From positions 11,914-75,913 of the forward strand of contig JBQCHG010000006.1 in assembly GCA_051954935.1 (NCBI GenBank): 64,000 nt of DNA, given 5' to 3'. The notes under the pieces were generated by a model, which saw only the letters and a program-made list of their open reading frames with translations, had not been told where the DNA came from and ran no database searches. Positions 25,741-33,978 of this stretch are shown in pieces. The stretch comes from 66-474 sp051954935 (GTDB lineage: Bacteria; Pseudomonadota; Gammaproteobacteria; Xanthomonadales; Rhodanobacteraceae). Position 1 is the stretch's first letter. Each line of letters begins with the position of its first letter. The position numbers and the translations under genes were made by a program.

Positions 25741-26688
25741 GTGAACGCGCAAGCCCCCTACTCAGAGCTCACGCCCGACATTGCCCTGGACGCGATCGCC
25801 GCGACAGGATTGGACCCGGACGGTCGCCTGCTGGCGCTGAACAGCTACGAGAACCGCGTCTATCAGGTGGGGCTGGAAGAAGGCGGCTTCGTGGTGGTGA
25901 AGTTCTATCGCCCCCAGCGCTGGAGCGACGAGGCCATCGCCGAGGAACACGCCTTCGCGCGCGAGCTGGTAGACGCCGAGCTGCCGGTGGTCGCGCCGCT
26001 GGCGTTCCATGGCGAAACGCTGCTGCGCCATGCGGGGTTCCGCTACACGATCTATCCACGACGCGGCGGACGCGCGGGCGAAATGGAATCGCGCGAGCAC
26101 CTGGAATGGATCGGCCGCCTGCTGGCGCGTCTGCATGCCGTCGGCGCCCGTTCGATGTTCCGGCATCGCGGCGCGCTGGACCGTGCGACACTCATCGAGG
26201 CTCCGGCACGCGCGGTGCTCGCGTCGTCGCTGTTGCCGGCGCGACTGCATGACCCCTATTCGCGAGCAGTCGCGCGGGTGGACGCCGCGATGGCTGCGCG
26301 CGAGGAAGCAGTCGGCCCGATCGCGCGCATCCGCCTGCACGGCGATTGTCATCCGGGCAACCTGCTGTGGACCGATGCCGGTCCGCATTTCGTGGACCTG
26401 GATGACGCGCGCATGGGGCCGGCGGTGCAGGACCTGTGGATGCTCGCCGGGGATGAGAATTCGCTGGACGCGCTGCTGGAGGGCTACGCGCAATTCCGCG
26501 ACTTCGATCCGCGCGAGCGCGCGCTGATCCCGGCGCTGCGCGCGATGCGCCAAGTGCATTGGGCCGGCTGGATCGCCGCGCGTTGGCACGATCCGGCGTT
26601 CCCCGCGGCGTTCCCGTTCGCAGCGGAAGCGCGCTGGTGGGAGCAGCACGTGCAGGATCTGCACGAAGCCGCGGATTCCATCGAGTAA
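25741..26688 (+). CDS. srkA: Stress response Ser/Thr protein kinase SrkA (YihE/RdoA)
   Basis: 315 residues. It has an aminoglycoside-phosphotransferase-like kinase fold: NSYENRVYQVGLEEGGFVVV with VKFYRPQRWSDEAI gives the nucleotide pocket and Lys, LHGDCHPGNLLW is the catalytic loop and HFVDLDDARMGPAVQDLWML the metal-binding Asp motif. SrkA counters stress-induced death via MazEF-like pathways in E. coli. The start is GTG at 25741. It lies 25 bp after the thioesterase gene. No dsbA follows as it does in enterobacteria. Confidence 0.93.
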   Translation: MNAQAPYSELTPDIALDAIAATGLDPDGRLLALNSYENRVYQVGLEEGGFVVVKFYRPQRWSDEAIAEEHAFARELVDAELPVVAPLAFHGETLLRHAGFRYTIYPRRGGRAGEMESREHLEWIGRLLARLHAVGARSMFRHRGALDRATLIEAPARAVLASSLLPARLHDPYSRAVARVDAAMAAREEAVGPIARIRLHGDCHPGNLLWTDAGPHFVDLDDARMGPAVQDLWMLAGDENSLDALLEGYAQFRDFDPRERALIPALRAMRQVHWAGWIAARWHDPAFPAAFPFAAEARWWEQHVQDLHEAADSIE

Positions 26689-26750
26689 GGCTCAGCTCCT
26701 GAGACCCCGCGCGCGTACACTTCGTCCATCTCTCGCCGAAGTTGTCCGCC

Positions 26751-28013
26751 GTGAACACCGCCCTGTTCATCATCGTACTGATCGCGCTGCTCGTCGCCTG
26801 CGGCCTGCTGATCGCGCTGCTCAAACGCGCGCGCCACCCGGATCAATCCGCATTGATCGCCAGGCTCGATGCCTTGCGTGGCGACGGCGAGCGCATCGAG
26901 CGCGTGTTGCGCGAAGAGCAGCGCGCCGGCCGCGGCGAGCTGGCCGAATCGCTGGCGCGGCTGGGCGAACAATTGCGGCAGACGCTGTCCGGCCTGACCG
27001 CCGACAACGAGAAGCGCCTGAACGAAGTGCGCGCCACGCTGGATGCGCAACTGAAATCATTGCAGACCGACAATGCCGCGCAACTGGAAAAGATGCGCGT
27101 GATCGTGGACGAAAAATTGCAAAGCACGCTCAATACGCGACTCGGCGAGTCGTTCAAGCTGATTTCCGAACGGCTGGAAGCGGTGCAACGTGGCCTGGGC
27201 GAAATGCAGTCGCTCGCCACCGGCGTGGGCGACCTCAAGCGCGTGCTGAGCAACGTGAAAACGCGCGGCACCTTCGGCGAGGTGCAACTGGGTGCGCTGC
27301 TGGAACAGATGCTCACCGCCGACCAGTACGCCGCCAACATTGCCACCGTCCCGCATTCGAACGAACGGGTGGAATACGCGATCCGCCTGCCGGGCCAGAA
27401 CCGCGACGCGCCGGTATGGCTGCCGGTGGATTGCAAGTTCCCGATCGAGGATTACCAGCGCCTGCTGGACGCGCAAGAGCGTGCCGATGCGGATGCTGCT
27501 TCCGCCGCGGCGCTCGCGCTGGAGCGCCGCGTCCGCGACGAGGCGAAGACCATCCGCGCCAAGTACGTGGCGCCGCCGCACACGACGGACTTCGCGATCC
27601 TGTTCCTCCCCACCGAAGGCCTGTACGCGGAAGTGATCCGCCGCCCCGGCCTGTTCGAGGTGCTGCAGCGCGAACACCGCGTCACCGTCGCCGGCCCGAC
27701 CACGCTGACGGCCATCCTCAATGCATTGCAGATGGGCTTCCGCACGCTTGCGATCGAACAGCGCAGCAGCGAGGTCTGGCAATTGCTCGGCGCGGTGAAG
27801 AGCGAGTTCGGCAAGTTTGGCGACATACTCGACAAGGTACGCAAGAAACTGGCGGAAGCGAGCAGGCAAATCGACGAGACCGGCGTGCGCTCGCGCGCCA
27901 TCGAACGCAAGTTGCGCAACGTCGAGTCATTGCCCACCTCGGAATCCCAGGCCCTGTTGGGCGACGCGCTGGCATCCGCCGTCGACGAGGAAGCGCAGGA
28001 AGCGATCGAATAG
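26751..28013 (+). CDS. rmuC: DNA recombination protein RmuC
   Basis: About 420 residues. An N-terminal membrane helix (ALFIIVLIALLVACGLLIAL) is followed by a coiled coil (about 40-150) and the RmuC nuclease-like core (LKRVLSNVKTRGTFGEVQL, GALLEQMLTADQYAANI, VWLPVDCKFPIEDYQRLL, FAILFLPTEGLYAEVIRRPG). RmuC limits inversions at short inverted repeats in E. coli. GTG at 26751 or TTG at 26742 could start it; neither has a good ribosome binding site. Alone on the plus strand between srkA and folE. Confidence 0.93.
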   Translation: MNTALFIIVLIALLVACGLLIALLKRARHPDQSALIARLDALRGDGERIERVLREEQRAGRGELAESLARLGEQLRQTLSGLTADNEKRLNEVRATLDAQLKSLQTDNAAQLEKMRVIVDEKLQSTLNTRLGESFKLISERLEAVQRGLGEMQSLATGVGDLKRVLSNVKTRGTFGEVQLGALLEQMLTADQYAANIATVPHSNERVEYAIRLPGQNRDAPVWLPVDCKFPIEDYQRLLDAQERADADAASAAALALERRVRDEAKTIRAKYVAPPHTTDFAILFLPTEGLYAEVIRRPGLFEVLQREHRVTVAGPTTLTAILNALQMGFRTLAIEQRSSEVWQLLGAVKSEFGKFGDILDKVRKKLAEASRQIDETGVRSRAIERKLRNVESLPTSESQALLGDALASAVDEEAQEAIE

Positions 28014-28147
28014 CCCGTTCGCGCCCGGATATCCCGGGCGAAAGGCTTTACACCAGCCTTGATGCCCTCGCATGGCGTCGCCATTACACTTCTCCGGATG
28101 CACAGGACGGTCGCCTGCAGCGCGACCCTCCATCACGGGAGTCAGCC

Positions 28148-28777
28148 ATGGCGGAAACACCCAAGCCTTCCTTTTGTACCCTGACGCGGCCGACTTCGCC
28201 CGAAGTCAGTCGCGAGCAAGCCATGGAAGCGGTGCGCACGCTGCTGCGCTGGGCCGGCGACGAGCCCACCCGCGAAGGCCTCCGCGACACGCCCAAACGC
28301 GTGGTGGACGCCTATGCCGAATGGTTCGCCGGATATAAAGAGGATCCCGAGGAATACCTGCGCCGCACCTTCGAGGAAGTCGCCGGCTATGACGAGATGA
28401 TCGTTCTGCGCGACATCCAGTTCGAATCCTTCTGCGAGCATCACATGGCGCCGATCATCGGCCGCGCACACGTCGGTTACCTGCCCGACGGCAAGGTGGT
28501 CGGCATCAGCAAGCTCGCACGCGTGGTGGACGCGTTCGCGCACCGCTTCCAGGTGCAGGAGAAGATGACCGCGCAGATCGCCACCTGCATCGCGAACGTG
28601 CTGGCGCCGCGCGGCGTGGGCGTGGTGGTGGACGCGGTGCACCAGTGCATGACCACGCGCGGGGTGCACAAGCGCGGCGTGTCGCTGGTCACCAGCCAGA
28701 TGCTCGGCACCTTCCGCGAAGACGCCCGCACCCGCGCGGAGTTTTTGCGGTTTATCGATATCGACGGCGGCACTTAG
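28148..28777 (+). CDS. folE: GTP cyclohydrolase I
   Basis: 209 residues. It converts GTP to 7,8-dihydroneopterin triphosphate, the first step towards tetrahydrofolate and queuosine precursors. Zinc ligands are visible in ESFCEHHMAPIIGRAHVGYL and in VDAVHQCMTTRGVHKRG; SKLARVVDAFAHRFQVQEKM is the family signature. It fits functionally with queF further on. The upstream 134 bp carry an unassigned stem-loop (CGCCCGG / CCGGGCG near 28024-28043) but no T-run. Confidence 0.97.
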   Translation: MAETPKPSFCTLTRPTSPEVSREQAMEAVRTLLRWAGDEPTREGLRDTPKRVVDAYAEWFAGYKEDPEEYLRRTFEEVAGYDEMIVLRDIQFESFCEHHMAPIIGRAHVGYLPDGKVVGISKLARVVDAFAHRFQVQEKMTAQIATCIANVLAPRGVGVVVDAVHQCMTTRGVHKRGVSLVTSQMLGTFREDARTRAEFLRFIDIDGGT

Positions 28778-28950
28778 AGCGGCTGCAAAGCTACTGCGCT
28801 CGGCAGCTTGCACGCCGGCGGTGCTCGGAATGGTCATGTACTGACGTGTACACTCCGCTTCCTGCGCTCCGGCGACGCGCCTGATTCATGACGACGCGTC
28901 GCCTTCGCTCGTGACGCTTTGCAATCCGCTCTCTGGCATCCGAATTTTGC

Positions 28951-30216
28951 ATGGTTGATCTCCACCCAGGGGTCGAACACCCGCGCCGCAACGCCGCGGT
29001 GATCTTCGTCTTCGTCACCGTGGCGATAGACATGCTGAGCTTCGGCATCATCATCCCGGTGCTGCCGCACCTGATCGTAGAACTGATCGGCGGCAGCATT
29101 GCCAAGGCCGCCGTGTGGCAGAGCGCGTTCGGCACGCTGTTCATGCTGATGCAGTTCGTGTGCTCGCCGATCCAGGGTGCGCTGTCGGACCGCTTCGGCC
29201 GCCGCACGGTGATCCTGATCTCCTGCTTCGGCCTGGGCGTGGACTTCATCGTGATGGCAATGACGCCGTACCTGTGGCTGCTGTTTCTCGGCCGCGCGGT
29301 GTCGGGCATCTGCGCGGCGAGCTTCACGACCGCCAATGCCTACATCGCCGACATCACACCGCGCGAGAAGCGCGCCGCCGCGTTCGGCCTGCTGGGTGCA
29401 GCGTTCGGCATCGGCTTCGTCGTCGGCCCGGCGGTGGGCGGCGCACTGGCTCACTTCGGGATTCGCGCGCCATTCTGGGCGGCGGCGCTGCTGTCACTGG
29501 TCAATTTCTGCTACGGCCTGTTCGTGCTGCCCGAGTCGCTGCCGAAGGAACGCCGCAGCAAGCGGATCGACTGGCGCCACGCCAACCCGCTCGGTTCGCT
29601 GCTGCTGTTGCGCCGCTACCCGCAGGTGTTCGGACTGGCTGCGGTGTTCTTCCTGATCGCGCTGGCGCAGTACTCGCTCAACTCCACCTACGTGCTCTAT
29701 ACCGACTACCGCTACGGCTGGGGTCCGCAAACCGTCGGCTACACGCTCGGGCTGGTGGGGCTGTGCAGCGGCATCGTGCAGGCGGTGCTGGTGCGCAAGC
29801 TGATGCCTGGCTGGGGCGAGCGCAAGATGATCCTCGTCGGCCTGACGTGCTGCACGTTCGGGTACCTGGCTTTCGGGTTGGCGCCGGATGCCTGGATCTT
29901 CCTCGCCGGCATCCCGCTGCTGTGCCTGGGCGGACTGGCCAGCCCACCGGCGCAATCATTGATCACGCACCAGGTGGATCCGAGCGAGCAGGGCCGGTTG
30001 CAAGGCGCGCTGTCCAGCCTGCAAAGCCTCGCCGGCATCTTCGGACCGGCCTTGTTCGCCAACCTGTTCGCGCTGTTCATCAGCGATCACGCACCGATGA
30101 AGCAGCTGCCCGGCGTCTCGTTCGTGCTCGCGGCGGCGCTGATCCTGGCCTCGCTCGCGCTGACCGCGTGGATCACGCGCGGCAACCAGCATGCCCCCGC
30201 AAACGAAACGGCTTGA
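28951..30216 (+). CDS. TetA-like MFS drug:proton antiporter
   Basis: 421 residues, 12 predicted membrane segments. Motif A GALSDRFGRRTVILIS lies in the loop between helices 2 and 3, and LGRAVSGICAASFTTANAYI with ADITPREKRAAAFGLLGAAF in helices 4-5 matches TCR/Tet family pumps; motif C appears as FGIGFVVGPAVGGALA. Substrates may be drugs or metabolites. The ATG at 28951 has no visible ribosome binding site. The upstream 173 bp contain a CATGTAC-TGAC-GTGTACA hairpin common between genes in proteobacteria. Confidence 0.88.
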   Translation: MVDLHPGVEHPRRNAAVIFVFVTVAIDMLSFGIIIPVLPHLIVELIGGSIAKAAVWQSAFGTLFMLMQFVCSPIQGALSDRFGRRTVILISCFGLGVDFIVMAMTPYLWLLFLGRAVSGICAASFTTANAYIADITPREKRAAAFGLLGAAFGIGFVVGPAVGGALAHFGIRAPFWAAALLSLVNFCYGLFVLPESLPKERRSKRIDWRHANPLGSLLLLRRYPQVFGLAAVFFLIALAQYSLNSTYVLYTDYRYGWGPQTVGYTLGLVGLCSGIVQAVLVRKLMPGWGERKMILVGLTCCTFGYLAFGLAPDAWIFLAGIPLLCLGGLASPPAQSLITHQVDPSEQGRLQGALSSLQSLAGIFGPALFANLFALFISDHAPMKQLPGVSFVLAAALILASLALTAWITRGNQHAPANETA

Positions 30217-30239
30217 TGCAATCACTCTGGAGATACGCA

Positions 30240-30749
30240 ATGACAATTTCGATGTATTCCGCTTCCGTTCCCGTGTTCGTGCGCGCGCTCAACAACCTCA
30301 CCCACGTGTTGAAGAAAGGCGAGGCGCACGCGCAGGCGAAGAAGATTCCCGATCCCGACGCGCTGCTGCAGCAGCGGCTGATCTTCGACATGCTGCCGCT
30401 GGTCAAGCAGGTGCAGATCGCCTGCGACATGGCCGCGCGCGGCGCGGCACGGCTGGCCGGGGTGGAGCCGCAGTCGTTCGAGGACAACGAGAAGACCTTC
30501 GCCGAAGTGTATTCGCGCATCGAGCGTGCGATCGCCTACGTCCAGGGATTCAAGCCGGGGCAGATCGACGGCAGCGAGCAGCGCCCCGTCAGCTTCAAGA
30601 CGCGCAACGGGGAGATGAATTTCACCGGCCTCGAATACCTGCAGCAGTTCACCCTGCCCAACCTGTTCTTCCACTGCACCACCGCCTACGACATCCTGCG
30701 CGTGGCGGGCGTCGAGATCGGCAAGAACGATTTCATCGGGGCGCGTTGA
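30240..30749 (+). CDS. DUF1993 family protein
   Basis: 169 residues, soluble, all-helical. It opens SMYSASVPVFVRALNNLTHV and includes RLIFDMLPLVKQVQIACDMA and FTLPNLFFHCTTAYDILRVA, which match DUF1993, a family with a DinB-like four-helix bundle. Family function is not established. GGAG precedes the ATG, and it starts 23 bp after the MFS gene, so the two may be co-transcribed. A GC-rich inverted repeat (GCGGGAGC / GCTTCCCGC, near 30763-30793) follows the stop. Confidence 0.85.
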   Translation: MTISMYSASVPVFVRALNNLTHVLKKGEAHAQAKKIPDPDALLQQRLIFDMLPLVKQVQIACDMAARGAARLAGVEPQSFEDNEKTFAEVYSRIERAIAYVQGFKPGQIDGSEQRPVSFKTRNGEMNFTGLEYLQQFTLPNLFFHCTTAYDILRVAGVEIGKNDFIGAR

Positions 30750-30915
30750 GCGCAACAGCAGGCGGGAGCTGCCGCGCAGCGGCGCTTCCCGCCGTGGCTG
30801 CCTCGCGAAGGCTGGCGGGTTGTGCGGCGCATCGCTAACCCGACCTGCCCCCTTCGCGTTCCCTGCACGCAGGGCTTGCGACCGTGGGATATCGGAGTGC
30901 TGACAAGGAGCCGTC

Positions 30916-31308
30916 ATGCCATCGCGCACACCGCCACCTCGCCGCCCGCGTCCGGTGCTGTTCTGGATCATCGCGGCGATTGTCATCGCCGCCATCATCA
31001 TGGCCTGGATTTACTGGGCCAACGACCTCGGCCGCGGCACCAATCCGAACACCAATGTGCCGATGACGCCGGGTTACGCGCCGGCCACCACGACCGGCGG
31101 ACCGCCGCCGAGCGTACCGGCAGGCAATGCCACGCGTCCGGCGCCGGCCACCCAGCCCAATGCGATGAGCAACTCGACCGCGCTGCCGCCGCCGGGTTCG
31201 ACCGGCACACCGACGTCCCCGGCAAATGCCGCGAACGGCGCGATCCCGCACGCGGCGCCACCGCCCAAATCCGGCAGCACGGCTCCGGCCAGCGGCGGCA
31301 CGCATTGA
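30916..31308 (+). CDS. Small single-pass membrane protein with Pro/Ala/Thr-rich tail
   Basis: 130 residues. A basic Pro-rich N-terminus (PSRTPPPRRPRPVL) precedes one membrane helix (WIIAAIVIAAIIMAWIYWA) and a low-complexity Pro/Ala/Thr/Asn tail of about 90 residues that would lie in the periplasm. AAGGAG precedes the ATG. The role is not recognised. It comes 100 bp before a DUF3014 gene with the same N-terminal design, so the two may act together in the envelope. Confidence 0.7.
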   Translation: MPSRTPPPRRPRPVLFWIIAAIVIAAIIMAWIYWANDLGRGTNPNTNVPMTPGYAPATTTGGPPPSVPAGNATRPAPATQPNAMSNSTALPPPGSTGTPTSPANAANGAIPHAAPPPKSGSTAPASGGTH

Positions 31309-31408
31309 TTTGTCGCCGTGATCGGCGCACGCTCGCCGGGCGTGCAGGCGCGGAACCATCCGCGTCCGCCCACGTCAAAGTTGTGTCTCCCAGCGCCGGA
31401 GGATAGCC

Positions 31409-32308
31409 ATGAGATCGGCTGCGCAGTGGATTGCGATCATCGTTCTTCTGGTGATCATCGCCATCGCGATCTGGTTCTTCGTGTTCGATCGCCCCGGTCC
31501 GCACGGACCTTCGCCCGCGGTGCTGAATCCGCATCCCGCGCCCGCCAGCAGCGCGCCGCAATACCCGATCAACAAGGCCAGCGTGCCGGCCTCCAATGCC
31601 AGCGCGGCGCTCCCCGACCTGCACAACAGCGATGCCGCAGTGATGCAGGCGCTACTCGCCATTCCCGGCGCGCAGGGCTTGCGCGACCTGCTGGTGCAGC
31701 AGGCGATCATTCCCAATATCGTCGCGACGGTGGACGCGCTGCCGCGGCAGACGTTCGGCTCCACCCGCATCATGCCGCTGAAAACGCCGGGTGGCACTTT
31801 CACGGTCGAGCAGAACAACGGTCGGGCCGTGATCGGGGCGCGGAATTACGGCCGATACGCGCCGTACATGCAGCTGCTGAAATCGGTCGACGACAAGGCG
31901 CTGGTGGCGTGGTACGTGCACAACTATCCGCTGTTCCAGCAGGCCTATCGCGAACTCGGCTATCCGAAGGGCTACTTCAACGACCGCCTGATCGCGGTCA
32001 TCGACAACCTGCTGGCCACGCCGCAGCCGCAGCAGCCCATCGAGGTGCAGAAGAACGGCGCGTTCTATACCTATGCGGATCCGCAGCTCGAATCGTTGTC
32101 CGCCGGCCAGAAGATGCTGATCCACACCGGGCCGGAAAACGAGGCGCAGATCAAGATCAAGCTGCAGGACCTGCGCGCGTTGCTGGTCGGTCAGAAGCTT
32201 CCGGCGCCCAGCAGTTCGCTGGCACCGGCCGGTCAGGTCGGGGCGGCGCCCGCGACGCCTGTCACGCCGTCCACGCAAGCCCGGCCTGCCCCCGCGGGCA
32301 CGCACTGA
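31409..32308 (+). CDS. DUF3014 family periplasm-facing membrane protein
   Basis: 299 residues. One N-terminal membrane helix (WIAIIVLLVIIAIAIWFFVF), a Pro/Ala/Ser spacer, then a DUF3014 domain (ALPDLHNSDAAVMQALLAIP, VATVDALPRQTFGSTRIMPL, YAPYMQLLKSVDDKALVAWY, LGYPKGYFNDRLIAVIDNLL) and a Pro/Ala-rich tail ending GTH like the preceding gene product. GGAGG precedes the ATG. The family function is unknown. Confidence 0.85.
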   Translation: MRSAAQWIAIIVLLVIIAIAIWFFVFDRPGPHGPSPAVLNPHPAPASSAPQYPINKASVPASNASAALPDLHNSDAAVMQALLAIPGAQGLRDLLVQQAIIPNIVATVDALPRQTFGSTRIMPLKTPGGTFTVEQNNGRAVIGARNYGRYAPYMQLLKSVDDKALVAWYVHNYPLFQQAYRELGYPKGYFNDRLIAVIDNLLATPQPQQPIEVQKNGAFYTYADPQLESLSAGQKMLIHTGPENEAQIKIKLQDLRALLVGQKLPAPSSSLAPAGQVGAAPATPVTPSTQARPAPAGTH

Positions 32309-32314
32309 GCCGCG

Positions 32315-32512
32315 ATGATCGGCTTCCTGCTCTGGCTGCTGCTGCTGATCGTGTGCTGGCCCCTCGCGCTGCTGGCGCTGATCCTGTGGCCGATCTTCTG
32401 GCTGCTGACGCTGCCGTTCCGGCTGCTCGGCATCGCGGTGGACGGCGTGTTCGATCTGCTGCGCGCGATCCTGAGCCTGCCGGCACGCGTGTTGCGCGGT
32501 CCGAAGGCCTGA
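32315..32512 (+). CDS. Small hydrophobic membrane protein (65 aa)
   Basis: 65 residues, nearly all hydrophobic: two membrane segments (GFLLWLLLLIVCWPLALLAL and the stretch after PIFWLLTLPFRLLGIAVDG), with a basic end (PARVLRGPKA). It starts 6 bp after the DUF3014 stop, which supports a real gene in the same operon. No ribosome binding site of note; translation may be coupled. No family is recognised. Confidence 0.65.
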   Translation: MIGFLLWLLLLIVCWPLALLALILWPIFWLLTLPFRLLGIAVDGVFDLLRAILSLPARVLRGPKA

Positions 32513-32767
32513 GGGCCGGTGCACGCCCGATCGAACCGGCGGCGATCGAAACCATGATTCCCGACGGGAGCCGCCCCTTTTGGATGCCGCGCGGTCGACG
32601 CTTCGGCATCCGCGCAGCAGCATCCGGCGGCGTTCGGCATGCGACCGGCCGCAAGTTGTGAACTTTGGCATCCGGCCTCTTCGCATACACTTGGCGAGTT
32701 GCGCCGGGCGAGGCGGCACGTATGATGCCTCGGAGCTCGCAGGGACGGCGCGCGTCAGGGGCGGAGG

Positions 32768-33964
32768 ATGGGAAAACTCGGCGGACTCTCGGTGCTCGTG
32801 GTCGAGGACCACGCGTTTCAGCGTGAGGTGGCGCTGCGCCTGCTCGGGCAGATCGGCGTGCAGCACGTGCTGGAAGCGAACGACGGTCGCAACGCGCTGA
32901 CCCTGCTTGCAGCGCAACCGCGCACGCTGGACGTGGTGCTGGTGGATCTCGACCTGCCCCGCATGGACGGCATCGAGTTCATCGGTCATATCGCGCGCGA
33001 TCACCTCGCGCATGCAGTGGTGGTGCTGACCGCGCTCGATCCCTCGCTGCTCAATACCGTGCAGATCATGGCCCGCGCCTCCGGCCTGCGCGTGCTCGGC
33101 ACGCTGGAGAAGCCGCTGACCGCCGCCAAGCTGCACCAGACACTGGAGCTGTTCTCTCGCAACGAGGAGAAGAGCGACGAGTACGGCGACATCGAAATCA
33201 GCGAAGGCCTGCTGGCCGAGGCGCTGGCGCACGACGAATTCGTGCCATGGTTCCAGCCGCAGGTGGCGATCGGCAGCGGTTTCGTGGTCGGCGTGGAAGC
33301 ACTGGCGCGCTGGCGTCACGACGGGAGGCAGATTCCACCTGCCCGCTTCATCCCGGAACTGGAGCGCGCCGGCGTGATCGATGCGCTGACCGAACGCATG
33401 CTGGCGCAGACCTGCGCATGGCGGCAACGCTGGCGGGGCGAAGGCCTCGACCTGCGCGTATCGGTGAACGTCTCCATGCACAACCTGGCGGACATGTCCG
33501 CGGCGGATCGCTATCAGGCGATCGCGCAGCACGCCGGCGTGGAGCCGCGCGACGTTACCCTGGAAATTACCGAAACCGCCGTGATGCACGAAGCGGCGAA
33601 GGTGCTGAACGTGTTGGCGCGACTGCGCCTGAAGGGCTTCGGCCTGTCGGTGGACGATTTCGGTACCGGCTGGTCCTCGCTCACGCAACTGGCGCAACTG
33701 CCGGTGACGGAACTGAAGATAGACCGCGGTTTCATCAATGGTGCGATCCACGAGCCGCGCCAGCGCGCGGTAGTGGAAGCGAGCATCGGGCTGGGCCACA
33801 AGCTCGGCCTGGCGACGGTCGCTGAAGGCGTGCAGAGCCTGGACGAATGGCAGCTGCTGGCCGAACTGGATTGCACCCGCGCGCAGGGCGCGCTGATCGG
33901 GATGGCCGTGCCAGGAGAGGAATTGCCCGGTCTCGTGCAGCAGTGGCGCAGGTCGCATTCGTAG
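32768..33964 (+). CDS. Response regulator with EAL domain, c-di-GMP phosphodiesterase (RocR-like)
   Basis: 398 residues. The receiver domain (about 1-125) has its phospho-acceptor Asp in VLVDLDLPRMDGIEF (about residue 61) and Lys in GTLEKPLTAAK. The EAL domain (about 150-395) keeps the catalytic set: VVGVEALARWR, LRVSVNVSMHN, TLEITETAVM, SVDDFGTGWSSL, ELKIDRGFI, TVAEGVQSL and RAQGALIG, so it should hydrolyse c-di-GMP. It is followed 14 bp later by a hybrid histidine kinase, its likely phospho-donor. The leader has a CAGGGACG sequence (32740-32747), a possible CsrA/RsmA site. Confidence 0.92.
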   Translation: MGKLGGLSVLVVEDHAFQREVALRLLGQIGVQHVLEANDGRNALTLLAAQPRTLDVVLVDLDLPRMDGIEFIGHIARDHLAHAVVVLTALDPSLLNTVQIMARASGLRVLGTLEKPLTAAKLHQTLELFSRNEEKSDEYGDIEISEGLLAEALAHDEFVPWFQPQVAIGSGFVVGVEALARWRHDGRQIPPARFIPELERAGVIDALTERMLAQTCAWRQRWRGEGLDLRVSVNVSMHNLADMSAADRYQAIAQHAGVEPRDVTLEITETAVMHEAAKVLNVLARLRLKGFGLSVDDFGTGWSSLTQLAQLPVTELKIDRGFINGAIHEPRQRAVVEASIGLGHKLGLATVAEGVQSLDEWQLLAELDCTRAQGALIGMAVPGEELPGLVQQWRRSHS

Positions 33965-33978
33965 AAGAAGTGCGCGCG

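Noticed and set aside
28014..28147. Riboswitch or attenuator before folE
   Set aside because: There is a GC stem-loop near 28024-28043, but no T-run and no known riboswitch core.
28827..28859. Operator for the MFS pump in the CATGTAC...GTGTACA hairpin
   Set aside because: This palindrome type is a widespread intergenic repeat in proteobacteria, so its place before the pump is not evidence of regulation.
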